Of a stretch of DNA of 64,000 bases, positions 1 through 12,789 are shown in pieces. Made by a program: the position numbers and the translations under genes. The notes under the pieces were generated by a model. The model made no database searches. It saw only the letters and a list, made by a program, of their open reading frames with translations, and had not been told where the DNA came from. Origin of the DNA: Ischnura elegans (taxonomy: Eukaryota > Arthropoda > Insecta > Odonata > Coenagrionidae); the NCBI RefSeq assembly GCF_921293095.1, contig NC_060247.1:109077111-109141110 (forward strand), given 5' to 3'. Every line of letters begins with the position of its first letter. The stretch's first letter is position 1.

Positions 1-3000
1 ACCACACCATGCATTGCCATGGGGCAATTTCATTACCACAGGTATCAACTTTTAAATGGCATTATTTTTTATGATTTTGTTATTTTTTCTCGGCGAATCG
101 TATAAAAAATTATGAAATTGGAATTCCATTGAAATTATCTCACACGGCTGAATCTCCGAGAATTATTTATTGGCATTATTTTATTTTTTCAATGTTCTTA
201 CGTGTAGCCTAATATATTTTCTTGAATCAAAAGACTTGTAAAATTAAAACTGCTGATTCGAGACTATCTTTGTTGTCACCGAGCATCCATAATATTTCTC
301 CAATGTCACATTTTTCTTCTGGGGCAATATTAATGCGATAGCATTGGTTTGAAAACAGGTACGGGGAAAGGCGCGTGCAATTTATTCTCTCGAATTATTG
401 CAATACTAGTCCTCACACACCTTTCAAAGGTTACTAGTTGATCAGGAAAACCTAGCAATCAGAAATACCCAACAGGTTTTAGGACAGCAATACATTAACA
501 TAGCAAGAAATGACTGGCAAAAAAGATGGCCTAAGAATGCCGCTTCTCATTTTCACTTCATCTCAAGTGACCATCCATCAAGATAGACTGTCCTTCTAAG
601 CTACAATCAAAGATGCATGGTATACGAAATATTTCTTTGTTTTAGGAACTTATACTTTTCCTAGCGCAATTGTGATTGATTTTAGTTCTTTGTTAAATCG
701 TCCAAATTATCTAAAACGATTACATAAAGGTTTATGTGCTTGAAAAACTCCTCGTGAATTTACTTTACAAAAATACTGTCATCCTATGGAGTCAAAGTAT
801 TAAGTCCATAACGGATATCAAGTTAATTAGATCTTCCAAGATTCCCTGATCGATAATATGCGCTGCCTTTCCATGTGATATTTTTATGTACTCGGCTGCA
901 TCAAACCCCTTGCATCTACGATAGCAAATATTGACCATCACAGTTCTCCTTATCTTTGACACATTTGAATTTTCCATTGCTTCATGTTTGCTATTAATAT
1001 AAAGAGTTTTAGATGCCTTTCATTCTACTTCCTTTTGAATACTCAAAGATCGTCTGTTTTTTCGATAGATGTCGGATTGGCTGAAGTGATTTTAAGAGAT
1101 TTGAGAGTTCCTTGGGATTTCTTGCTGCTCTCACTTTCTCGCTCAGTCTAAATATACTCCTTTATATTTATGGAAAATCCTTTAAAGTCTTCAAACATAG
1201 CTAATGCTCATATATCATGCACGACGAAAAGAAAATTTATCCCTCTAAAAGCGATTCCTCTCTTTCCAATCAAAATGAATCCATCGACTCTTCTCGTGCA
1301 CTGATATCTGCATCATGGAGAAATAAGGTTGAGTTTCTTTACTTTTTAAAACATGAGGACGTAATAATGTGTATTATAAAATTATTATTTTATCATCATA
1401 ATATCCTCTCACATTTATCATTATTTTTCAATTTTACGGAAAATTTTTAACTGAAAAATTCATTTCTTAAATATAATCTTCCGATTTTTTTGTTTCAAGA
1501 TTTTCCTTCTTACTTTGTCAGAATATTTGTAGGAGCATATTGTGGTGTTATCACAAGTTATTTAGAAAAATTAGCCATTCAATCACCAACCGTTATGCAT
1601 GATATCTTACAAGAGTTTATTTTTACTTCAACACTCTATGCTTGTAAATCTTCGTAAACATTTTTATTATAATTAATATCTTCACATTAAGTAGCCATTC
1701 CAGTTATCAGTGAAACACATTCAGCCCAATTTCGATAGTATTAATATTTATGTTTTTCATTGGTGCCCAAAAACAAGAAATTCAATATAGGGCAATAGAA
1801 AATATCCTTGCCCTGAATAAGCAACTCCAATCTAGGATATTTTTTCGCCATATTTTTATTTTTTTATCAGTCGTCCATTTTTCTACATTTTTGCGGCCAA
1901 AGATCTACAATTGTCCTTTCTTTCGCAAATAAGTTAGTGACACCGAAAACTCCTGCCGAGCGTGTCACCGATTCTCGGACATTCCTAGTCTTAGCGTGGT
2001 CTATTTTTTTGACTCTTATTCTCTCTCGTAATGAGTCCATCCCTCAATGAGTGATTCTCCCCGGACGAATTTTAATGAACCAGAACTGTTGACGTCATCA
2101 ACTCTTGAATAGCGGTCAAGAAGTAGTACTTTTTTCGTTGTAACATATCGTTTCCTTTCATTTGCCTATTTTTTACAAAAAATGAATTGGATTTTTGGGA
2201 CTGAAATAACGCCACTTTTTTTGAAAAAGTTAAATTTTAATCATTGTGATTGAATTGAGAAATGTTCCTCCTGATGCAAAAGTGTTCCAAGTACTCTGGG
2301 GAAAGAATAAGTCTTTCGCAGTGAACTAATAGTTAACATGATGTTCTTCATGGCAGACGAATTTCAATATTTTTCATGATCAAGCAATGTTCTATTAAAA
2401 TATGTACACAATTATTAATAGCAAGGCTAAATTCTCGTTCTAGATCACGTCATATTTCCATAAGCGTGTCCTGGAAGTTATTTTGAAATACATCTTGGAA
2501 GGTATTTAATGAAAGCTTATATTCGATTTATAACACGTCAGTATCACTCCTTCTTATCAATTCCACTTCTTAAAATTCACCTTTCATTCAGATCTGTTGA
2601 AGTTATTATTTTGAAGATTTCATTACCTTGCCCTCGTTGGACTGACTTTCATTTGCGCCGTGATTTTCAAGCAACCTTATAATCACGCACGTAATGCACT
2701 TTGCATAACTTGAGCTGAAATTTTTCGCTCCTCGGCATCGAGATCAAATTGAGGAAACATTGCAGTCCGGAAACAAATATTATTTTAGCTAATCGAATTG
2801 AAAGAAAAAAAAAAGTTTGGGCACAAAAGCCATTCATCTCAATTACAATGCGCATTACTATAACGGATAAATATACTCACATGGACCTTCGAGATTGAAG
2901 CTCAATAACGAAATAATAAGCAGATTTTCCCAATATTGCATAAAATTTATTCGAGTAAATCTGCGGGTATATATATTTTTTTTGATTGACGGTTGGGTAA

Positions 3001-3452
3001 TTATCTTTTTCACTGGCATATTAATAATACGGTTCCTAAAGAAGAAAACTTCATTAGTGTTACAAATATCTTTTATAGTGTATTTTTATCAATACGAGAC
3101 AAAACAGTGCTATTTTCAGGCGAGTTTACCTTTATCCCTTTTTCAAATGGAAGTTTACAAAAAAAATAAAAAGCATCAAAACTAAAAGTAATTTTTTATC
3201 TTTTCGGGGTTAAAACTACATCAAATTTTTTTCACACATCTAATTTCTGCACATAAACTCAAAATATTTTTGATGTGCCTATTTTTATCAATGTTAGAGC
3301 CATCATAAAATAGAAACTATAGATGGTAATTCACACGCTTTTATATAAACTTGCACTTCCGACTAAGGTTTCGACATTTTATGTCAGCCATGGTCGGTAG
3401 TGGAATTTTATATTTCAGCATTGGAATCACCATTTGTAGATTATATTTTCGA
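1..3452. other. AT-rich intergenic DNA, nothing recognised
   Basis: Only short random open frames occur here, none with a recognisable domain, and I see no tRNA, long repeat or convincing splice-bounded exon on either strand. Confidence 0.6.
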
Positions 3453-3776
3453 TGAATGGTGAAGGTAAAATGGATCGACCGAGTTAGTAGAGAGAAAGTA
3501 CTGAGAAGAGTGAGAAATGAGAAAAGTCTTGGCTTTTGTGCCCAAAGGAGAAGACGGAACAACTTAGTTGGCCATATTTTGAGGCATGATGACCCGATGA
3601 AAGGACAATTGGCAGGGAACAAGGGCAAGGGACGGCCCCAAATGAATTACATAGGACAGGTATGATGTAAAAGAGAAGAAATACGTCGCTTTGAATAGGC
3701 TATCGGATAGGAGAGGGAGGAATGCCGGGCTGCGTCAAACCAATCTTTGGGTATTTGACTTATGATGATGATGATG
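3453..3776 (+). mobile_element. RTE-like LINE fragment, 3' end
   Basis: The frame from 3456 encodes about 69 residues typical of the far C-terminal region of an endonuclease/reverse-transcriptase LINE protein: a WIDRVSREKVLRRV block, then a NNLVGHILRHDDPMKG block and a basic GKGRPQMNYI tail. After the stop it continues into the same 3' sequence as the copy near 20.9 kb (gggctgcgtcaaaccaatct) and ends in an (ATG)n run at 3761-3776. Short trinucleotide tails are usual for RTE-type elements. The copy is 5'-truncated, as target-primed insertion often produces, and the RT catalytic region is absent, so it is inert. Assignment to RTE rather than a neighbouring clade rests on the tail and the general protein pattern. 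Confidence 0.75.
3761..3776 (+). repeat. (ATG)n microsatellite, LINE tail
   Basis: Five tandem ATG units directly follow the LINE 3' region, consistent with a retrotransposon tail. Confidence 0.7.
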
Positions 3777-4019
3777 GATTTATATTTTATAATGAATATA
3801 TGGCATTTCCAACGCGTCAAGCCTAAGACTATTTCATAATGTTAGAGCGAAAAATGAGCAAGATATTTTCGGGCATCTCCACCACAGCCTCTCCAACAGT
3901 ATTACTTTCCAGAGTATGGGTCACCGACGACTCCAGCCCAGGGAAGGGGACCGTTGCCTGTGGAATGGGGAGACCGCGTCCCTTCGTTGCGACGATTGGT
4001 GGCGAGGGAGGGATGAAAC

Positions 4020-4400
4020 GCGGAACCCTCTCAAGTGATCCGTTTAGATTCCTCAGGTTCGAGCGATGAGCGTATCGCGACAGACGCCCGCAGTATTTCT
4101 CTCACTACCGGCGGAAGGTGAGCGAGAGACAAGTGAGTCTTCCTCGAGCGGTGTCCATTGGATATTCCATCGCTCTGTCGCAACCGCAAACCCGAGAGAC
4201 CGACATCTCCCCCGCCGCCAGAGAGAGAGAGAGGTGAGTGTGCGTCCCGGCATTTATTTCCACCCCCGCTCGGCGGTGGCGCTGCGCACGCGGTCACGTG
4301 ACGCTGAGCACGTTGCACCCCATCGCTCCGTCAAATGGCTCGGTGCGCGGCTAAGTTTTATCGTGCGTTTCAAACAAACCGTGCTCGCAAATCGGAGTAA
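4020..4400 (+). promoter_or_regulatory. CpG-rich island, possible orphan promoter or first exon
   Basis: Sharply more GC- and CpG-rich than its flanks. It contains a GAGA tract (4221-4232), a CACGTG E-box at about 4293-4299 and several donor-like sites on the plus strand: GAAG|GTGAGC (GT at 4118) and GAG|GTGAGTG (GT at 4234). That combination is what a 5' UTR exon with upstream promoter elements looks like, but no coding exon for it is recognisable downstream. Open frames in both directions here are a by-product of GC richness. Confidence 0.3.
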
Positions 4401-4439
4401 GAAAGGGCATTTGTTGGCTTTCTCATAAGCGGTGATAAG

Positions 4440-7400
4440 ATTAAGTAAAAATTAGGTAAAGGCAGACTAAAAACACGCTTTTTCCTAAAACCATATAAAG
4501 TTCACTAAAAAGTATAAAAATTAACCTTTTCATTACTCGGAGGAAAAAAGCGTGAATGCTGATTAGGGATCTGAGAAGAGTCTGATATGGGAGTAAAGAT
4601 TGGCACGCAATCCTTAAAAATTGAAAAGGCTTATTTTTTTTACTATTCGGTATATTTTATACAGTTTTTTGAAAAAGCATCTTTTTTGTTTTATTTTTAT
4701 TTTCTACTTTATAGTAGGTAGTCATGAATTCGATTATAACAGGACTATTAAAGAAATTAATGTCAAAATAATTACTGCTAAAGCCGTCTATTGTAACAAT
4801 TTAATGCCATTTTTCCATTGGAGATTTAGTTAATGAATTAACTCACTATGAAAGAAATTTAATGTATCTTACTATTTAATATTTATTGTCATCATAAACC
4901 GGCAACTGTGCCAAATTTCATGCTATCTGACAATGGGAAGTGAATAAAAATCAATTGCAAGATTCCATCGATGAAACAGATAAGCAAACAAAGTCAGTTA
5001 AGAAAAGGCGTGTAATAAAAAAATCCCCGAACTCACTAGATATTCCACCACTATTAAATGACTTTACTGTAGCAGGGAATAATGGCCATAAGCCGATCCA
5101 ATATGTCGAAGGCATCTTTTGAATTAACGTAATGGTTTGTTCATTTTGAGCGATTCTTTTAATTATTACCCTTGAATTGAGGGCTCCAGAAAAATAAAAA
5201 TGAATGAAAATTTGAATTAAATGTATCATAAAGGATTAATTGCCACATTAAAGATAGGATGTTTTTTTCGAAACTTACCGCTGTGGCCGGGTATATTTCC
5301 CTGTGCGATTGTTTTTTTTTTGCAGACAACCGCAATTTATTTAAAAGCTCATTTGCTCAATAACTAATAAAAACACAATGTCAATCGAGTTTTTTCATTA
5401 TTCTACTGATGTAATCAGTTCTTCGGAAAAGTAGTTACGAAGTATGATTGCAATGTGCTTGGCTAAACTCAGACATTTCCCAAATTAACACTTTTATTAT
5501 ACAGAATTTACGTGGTATCACGTCTGGCACTATCTTTCGGCTACTGTGCACCCGTGTATATAGCTGTTGAAATTTACACCTAGTTTCCTATATCAGAATC
5601 AGGATTAGCGATTTTTTTCGCATGCGGTCAAGGTTGACAATGCATAACCATGCCACCCATCCCATTCAGCCACCTCAGTTTAATTTCTTGGTTTACCTCA
5701 ACTCTCGGTAACTGCGTAGCCAAAATGACTTGTTTTTTTATACGCGCTCTGATTTTTCTATTTCCTGCCATGATTAAAGAACTCTGTAGCTAAATAAAAA
5801 TGGAAATTTTGGAGCCAGAAATTATGTAGTCTTTGAAAATATGATTCATGATTTCAGCGTATTTTTATTTTTGCAGTATGTTTTATAGATAAGAAATGTT
5901 GTTGACTAGTTATTATTTTGCTTTCACGTATTAAACAAACGCTCTCCATTTCACTTACTGAAACCTTGAATTCCTAATAATTGCACATCCGTTCAGTGAA
6001 GTTTTGATATAGTCCTTATTTCCTGTAAATTTTCGAAGCTACCATTGCCTTCACTTCAATTTTCCTCACGTTATGTGTAAACTATGTATTCAATTGCCTT
6101 TCATGAAAACATTTTGGTGGCCCTAACAATATACATTTAAAACATTCATTCCAAAGTCTTGTTGAGTGGGCTGAGGAATTGTGGCTTCAATTGGCTATTC
6201 ACCTTGTCTCGCATCTCAATCATAAAATAATGGTGCGGTTTTGAACATGTTTAAATGAAAACAGAATTACCTACATTTTATGTGTTTTATTTTTTGAATC
6301 TTTCGTCTCAAACAGTTTTTTACGCAATTAATAAATATCAATGTGTGCGCCCGTAGTCGCTCGAAACGAGAGAATACCACGTACATTAGGGTCATCATTA
6401 GCCTACTCCGACCCTTATTTGCGGTTGTAATTTATCAGTGATTTCAACAGTATCGTATATTATTAAATTATATCTTTGACTTAGAAATAATGAGGATAAC
6501 TCTATACCCTCTCTCTGTTTCTATACTATTTCTAGGATTTTGACAGAGAATAAATTACATAAACATGAACATAATCCTATACGACGGAATAGTTGAATCT
6601 GAGAGTGTATTAAAAATTAGAATTTATTTTGACCGCAGTTTCTTTTATTTCTTGTACATATATTTTGCTTGCCTTTGCTAAAAAATTGATTTTGTTTAAC
6701 AATTTCAGTGAATTTCTTAGGACATATTTTAAAACCTTAAATCCATAGATGTAACATCTATCCCTAAGACTCATTTCAGATTTCCCAAGGTTTGAGCACT
6801 TGTATGCGCTTTGGTAGCAATCAAGGACAGCGATGAATTCATCCGCAGACTAATATAGGTGGTCGCTAATAATAAGGCAGAGGAAAAGGATCCTTGAATT
6901 ACATCCGTCATGTCGTTGATCATATCCTTGGTTCAGAAAGCAATGCAGTTGGTATGACGCAAGCAATTACAGCGTATGAATGGTTATGCAATCTGAAAGG
7001 TCGAAGTTCATGATATTTCCGTCATTCCAGTGTCATGGGAATATTACAGAGCACTAGTGTGTTAGTTCACATGCGTAACTTCTTCTGGCTCCAGTTTGTT
7101 TCTTCCGGAAGAATGTACGCCCTCATGAAAGTTAAGTAGGAAGATGTTCGAGTCTAAAAATAATAAACACCGTTTCTTATTATCTCGAAAATACATAACT
7201 CTCCTCCCGAAAATGAAGATACTTATCAACTCTCAAATTATTGTATGTTTGGCACGATTAGAGAAGAAAGTATATAAAATCAATATGGGATAATAGTTGG
7301 TGTTTTATTAAACTGTGAGTTAAAGATATGATAGGCTGCTAAATGCTCTCTAATTATCTTCTTTACCTGTTTAAATTAAATCTCTTCGTTTATATTGTTG

Positions 7401-9650
7401 GAAATGGGTTATTCTTTCAGGTGGAGATTTTTTTAGGTGATCAATTTGTAGACGTTAGGCACGAATAAACATATTAGGAGCTATGTTAACAAAATACTAT
7501 GTAGGAAGCAATTACTCATCCCATTAGAAGGAAAAAACTGAGTGCAGTAGTCCGTATTATCAATTTAAAAAATTTCTATACGTTCAGAATTAATAATTTA
7601 TAATATTTTCCACTGAAATTCTTTCAGATTAAATCACATTTTTTGATGTTTTCCAATCCACTAAAACACTTTTCTGTCTTGAATTTCATGTCTGCGGTTT
7701 TCTCTTTGTAGCGTCCTTTTAATTTTGGCTTCCACTCCAGAGATTTACATTATTTTTTAATACTTTCTTATTTTACTAATCATTTCCAACAACTCCTGAA
7801 AATTTTAGTGCTTGAATGGTACGAAAATGTGGAAGAGTGGACTTGTAAGCAAGAAAAATTCATTGGTGAAAGTGAAACCGATGATGGGGCTAACGTAACT
7901 GAGAGTGAAAATCGCTACTTTCGATTTGAAGTTGTTCCGGAGCATTAAACACTCCCATAAAGTTTTGCAGAAGACTATGTTTACTATTTTTGGTCTCGTC
8001 ACTCAGTTATCCATTCACTCATTGAGTGAGGTCATGTTCCCACGTACTTATCGTCATTTATTTCTGGAACCTCCCTTAAGTAGCCCCTCCCGTGCAATTC
8101 TGCCCTGACACTGATGTATAACCCCAAGAACGCATTTTAGTGCCTCCAGAAGCTGAAAATAAGGCGCTTATTTATACGCACGTTGATGCCTTACCTCCAG
8201 ACGCTTACGCTATTCATCGCCCACTTTTTTTGCATTTCGATTTATTGACCGTCTCGGAAGGTGTCATTTCGAATTTCTACCGCCGCATTCCGCGTGGGTC
8301 CCAGGGCAATCCTTTTCCGCCACTTCAATAAGTAACTCATTGCCTCCATTTTTTTGCACTGATATTCCAATTAAGAGTACCAATATTCATTTAAAAAACA
8401 TCTTCGAAAGCGATGTCAACAGCTTTTGTAAAAAAATGCTCTGATGCGACATTTCTACTGTCGCAAAAATAGGAAAACTCAGTATTAGAGGGGAGGTCTA
8501 GAAATGTATAGCTTTTGGAATCCCTCAGCAACTATTTTCATTAATAAGATAAAACTTCATAAAACAAATAGCTCTGTAAGCAATCATGCGAAGAATGCAA
8601 AATTTCACCCGACTAGGATATAATTCGCTTTGTAAGGGTAAACTTTTTCATACTAGTATGCCTTCTCTATTTATTATGATAAAAACCTTAACGATTATAC
8701 TGAGACTCCCTAGAAAAAAAACTCAAACACTGTTCATCCTAGACAATGTAACTTTGGAGAATACTCTCATAAGAAGCTCCTCCTCTTTCTATCGCTGCAC
8801 TGATATCTAGCGATTATTTGCAAAATATAAATAATCTGTGTATGACTGTGCACGGAAGCGGAGAATTTGTGTTTTTTCATCATTTTCGGAAAATTGTTCT
8901 TCTGGAAGTATTTCCAGGGCTTAGGAGAAAGAATGAGTACCTCCAATTCCATTTCATTTTCGCATAATCGACATATTTTTTTGTTATAAGACAAGAGAAA
9001 AAATCCATAATATGTATTTTGATTCGAGTTCCATAATTGCAAAGTAAAGTATCGGTTGTGGATAACACATTTCCAGATACAGAGCTTGATGATTGATCGT
9101 CTTGAATCAACATGATTAAATAAGCTACATTAATTCAGATAAATCATTATTCCAATTTCAAATACATATTATTAATCAAATGAGGCATGGTTACATTATG
9201 AAGATATTACTATTAGTATATATTGTTCAAAAAATGATGGTAAATTTAATGCCCGTTGAGGAAATACTTATGAGTTTTGAAGGCGATCCAACGAGTGGTT
9301 GTGATTCATAAGTTAGTTCTAAGATAGAAAAAAAAAGTAATACTGACTATTTAGCGCCAACATTTCTAGTTATGCAGGTGAAAAATTACTCTTGTGGATA
9401 ATTAATAGACCAATTTTAAACTCTAACAGGTCATAAACACACCAAATTATTCACTAAATCCCCATCTTCAACTAAGTACTTCCAACTTGGCAAGACCGCT
9501 AACCGCTTCCAGCCTGCCACTAACTGTCCTTTTTCATATTAGCGTCGACGTAGACATGACCACGCATTATAGTAAGCAGCCATTTGTCCTCTCTCAACTT
9601 GGGCGCGAATAATCGACAAAGGCGTGACTTAATCGAAAGATAACTTGATA
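4440..9650. other. AT-rich intergenic DNA, nothing recognised
   Basis: No recognisable protein, RNA gene or repeat was found. Frames of 60-90 codons around 4.6, 5.1, 7.9, 8.2, 8.6 and 9.0 kb show no domain, no biased composition and no paired splice sites, so I regard them as chance. Confidence 0.55.
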
Positions 9651-9674
9651 TCGTGATAATGAAAGGCGTAATAT

Positions 9675-10049
9675 CAGCTTCCGCTGATGGCTACTTGACC
9701 TTTTTTCCATTAAGGCGTGCAATGAGGTAATATGAAGTTGTTAACAGGGAAATAACATTACATTGGAGGAAACAGTACGAATATGCAAATAAAAGGCACA
9801 TTTATCAATACTAAACTAGAGGCCCAATTTTCAAATAAATAACTTTCATTCGCCTTTTTGTGATACAACAGCGACCACTTGAATGGCTTCTTGTGGTGAA
9901 ATCAGCGCCGCAGTGTCGTTTTCAAGTAATTTTTAAAAGATCTCTAGTGATGGCTAGTGGAATGTTTCAAATCCCTAAGTGGGTAAAAAAACATAAATTT
10001 AAACAAGGAAAATATCAACACAAGGAAAACATAAATACTTTGTGAAAAT
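9675..10049 (+). repeat. 375-bp dispersed repeat, copy 1
   Basis: Starts at cagcttccgctgatggctac and matches the copy at 12408-12782 along its whole length with scattered substitutions and few indels. It contains no coding frame. Related sequence (gtgataat, A/G-rich, aaggcgt, aatatca) lies directly before it at about 9653-9676 and directly after it at 10055-10085, which may be a degenerate target duplication. Confidence 0.75.
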
Positions 10050-10089
10050 TCGGTGTGATAATAAAAAGGCGTGAACTTAATATCACGTC

Positions 10090-11190
10090 ATGGCATTGAG
10101 GAGCGTAAAATACGCTTAGTCCAAACTTTATCTTTATTGCTAATACTTTTTCATAAAACCAAAATTATAAAAACGATCTCGCTAAGCCATTCCGTGCCAT
10201 AAAAATTTGGACCTAATATCAATTTTTTAGCCATTTTTCATAAGGATAGAATGACTTTTTTTAGAAACTAACGTCGTTCATTTAATCATTCTGATACATA
10301 TTCGATATCAATAATGTGTGCCACAAATCTCTCTTTTTTTAAAGGAGAGCTGTTCGGCGCCATTTTTTACGGGAGAGCCTTTAGTATTTTCCCATTTTGG
10401 ATCAAGGCATGAACTGGCCCATGAAATCTACGCAAAATACGTTAGGTATGATACACCGCCAAGTATTGTAATTATTTTTAAAAAATGGAAGTTTTTCCTC
10501 GTCTAGCTGCGTTTTTTTCTTGTCTAATTTTTTGTATAAAATCCATTTCTGGCCAAAAATCGCATTTTTATTTTTTACAGCTGCATCACCAGCTCCCAGC
10601 TGAATCAGTAACGGACACCCTCATCAAAATTCAAGCCTTTTTCTCAGATGTATCGGTATCTTTATCCCCTCTCCTTATTATTACTGATACTTGCTCAATT
10701 CATGTAGAGAATTAAATAGTACTAAGTACAATAATTTATACAATGCATAGGCGAAAGTCATAATAATTGGCTGTATTCGCTCATAAAAGGTAACCAATAT
10801 AGCACAACCTACTTCAGTGACTTGCAAATCTGTGGGTTTAATTACCTCATTATGCATGCTCACGTTTTTACCCCTAGCTATACATTTCATCCTGCCTGTA
10901 AAATTGAAATCATGGACAGATTTTCATAAAATTAAATCATCTAACGCTGGCACACTTTAGAGAACCATTTACATTTAGGGGTGGTTTCTTGTCTCCAAAA
11001 TAATTTTTTGATGTAACACATCACGTTCGGCTACTAGCCAGAAATATTTAACATCAAAGGATACCTTTCAATGCTAAAAATTAGCAAGAACAGTGACGGT
11101 GTGAGGCAGCCTTGTGGAGAGGTTTTCCAAATATATAAATATGCCTGCAGTTTCATTCCGCGGTTTAGATATCATTTCTGAGAATTTTAA
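10090..11190. other. AT-rich spacer, nothing recognised
   Basis: Lies between the first 375-bp repeat and the 153-bp tandem repeat. Short unremarkable frames only. Confidence 0.5.
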
Positions 11191-11198
11191 ATCTGTAG

Positions 11199-11457
11199 AC
11201 TTTGCAGAAAAATGAGAATTAAACCCTTAGGATTTAACGGATACTTTGATCTCGCTAGGATTTTCTCGGGAATGCCAGAGGACGAATGTGTTTGAAATTG
11301 GAGGAGCAGTCCGTGAGAAAAATAGCGGGGTGTATATAGTAGTATTGGTAGAGTTTGCAGAAAAATGAACATTAAATCCTAAGGGTTTAACGGATACTTT
11401 GATATCGCCAGGAATTTCTCGGAAATTTCGATGGATGAAAGTGTTTGAAAATAGGAT
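11199..11457. repeat. Tandem duplication, period about 153 bp
   Basis: The string tttgcagaaaaatga recurs at about 11201 and 11354. Both times it is followed by an A-rich stretch, then taacggatactttgat and ttctcgg. The sequence between the units (tccgtgagaaaaatagcggg, about 11315) recurs in variant form at about 11867, suggesting a third, partial unit about 400 bp further on. Confidence 0.7.
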
Positions 11458-11865
11458 TAAAATCATAATTAATTTGATGTGCCGCAAGGTAGGAAATGGT
11501 TTAAATAAATGTAATGATTACATGGAGAAAATTATAAGAGTGAATATGTTCTTTCCACATCAATTCATCTACTATAAATCAACCACTCACTTATTAAACA
11601 AATATTTAAATATATTTGGAATATCAAATTTATTATTATTTCTTTTTAATAAAAATATTTAAGTCTTGCCACAACTCTGTTTTTATCTGTACCTACGTGA
11701 ATTTTCCCAAGAAAAATAAATCACTGTACAGTAATGCATAAGAGGATGCCAATAAATTGGCTTCTTTACGCTACCCGCAACTGATGTAATATTTATAATT
11801 ATTTTAGTCACTCTTGGGGCCGATCGTTAATCCTTGGTACACATATTTGTAACACATACAATATG

Positions 11866-12295
11866 GTCCGAGAGAAAAATAGCGGGGTATGGTATACCGG
11901 TGCGGTGGGTATGTATACCTGCTGCGAATGGGCGTGGTCGGATGAAGTAAAGGGGCTCACGGAGAGTGACTCAGGGGCGTGCGTCTGAGGCGAAGACTCG
12001 CGTTTCCTGGAACGTGAGAGGGTTGCTCGCAATAGCGGGGGTGGAGGCAGCAGCTTCCTTCCGAGAGGGCGATATCTTCATGTGGAACTGGGACGGAGCC
12101 AGGGTCTTACTTTGCTTCGCCCCCCCCCCCCCCCTTGTCCATCAAGACCGCCACGAGCTATCCGCCCACTCTCCCAAATCATCCTCCACGCGTCCCATCC
12201 TTAGAGAGTACCACCCCCTCTCCCTAGTCCACCATCCAAATGGCCATCTTAAAACGCCACCAGGCCTCGCCCAGTCTCGCCTCTTAAACTATTGA
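11866..12295. other. GC-rich block with a C homopolymer
   Basis: About 430 bp that are abruptly GC-rich, with a run of about 15 C at 12120-12134. It begins at a variant of the agaaaaatagcgggg string found in the upstream tandem repeat and stops shortly before the second 375-bp repeat. The plus frame of 109 codons crossing it has no known domain and reads through the C run, so I do not call it a gene. It could be a CpG island or part of a composite repeat. Confidence 0.4.
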
Positions 12296-12407
12296 CTCGG
12301 GACGCGGATGGCTAACTTATTAACTGGCCATTTTTTGCGGCTGCTAGCGTATTTAAGGCTAGTTATGTGTATTTCTAAGGTTGAGTCACCTTCTTTCGCC
12401 ATTTCAA

Positions 12408-12782
12408 CAGCTTCCGCTGATGGCTACTTCACCTTTTTTCCATTAAGGCGTGTGATGAGGTAATATGAAAATGTTAACAGGGAAAAACATTACATTGATG
12501 GAAACAGTAAGAATATGCAAAGAAAAGACACATTTATCAGTACTAAACTAGTGGCCCAATTTTCAAATAAATAACTTTTATTTGCCTTTTTTGTGATATA
12601 ACAACTGCCACTTTAATGGTTTCTTGTGGTGAAATCAGCGCCGTAGTGACGTTTTCAAGTCATTTGTAAAAGGCCTCTAGTGATGGCTAGTGGATTGTTT
12701 CAAATCACTAAGTGGGTAAAAAAACATTAATCTAAACTAGGAAAATATCAACACAAGGAAAACATAAGTACGGTGTAAAAAT
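12408..12782 (+). repeat. 375-bp dispersed repeat, copy 2
   Basis: Same orientation as copy 1 at 9675-10049, offset by 2733 bp, and collinear from cagcttccgctg to the A-rich end. The 5' and 3' ends carry no TG...CA dinucleotides and the interval between the copies holds no retroviral-type coding sequence, so LTRs are unlikely. Confidence 0.75.
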
Positions 12783-12789
12783 ATGTGTT

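Noticed and set aside
4031-4428. Overlapping frames of 95-120 codons on both strands
   Set aside because: Typical of a CpG island lacking stop codons; no domain in any frame.
9675-12782. LTR retrotransposon (two direct 375-bp copies)
   Set aside because: Copies lack TG...CA ends, primer-binding site and polypurine tract, and the interval has no gag or pol.
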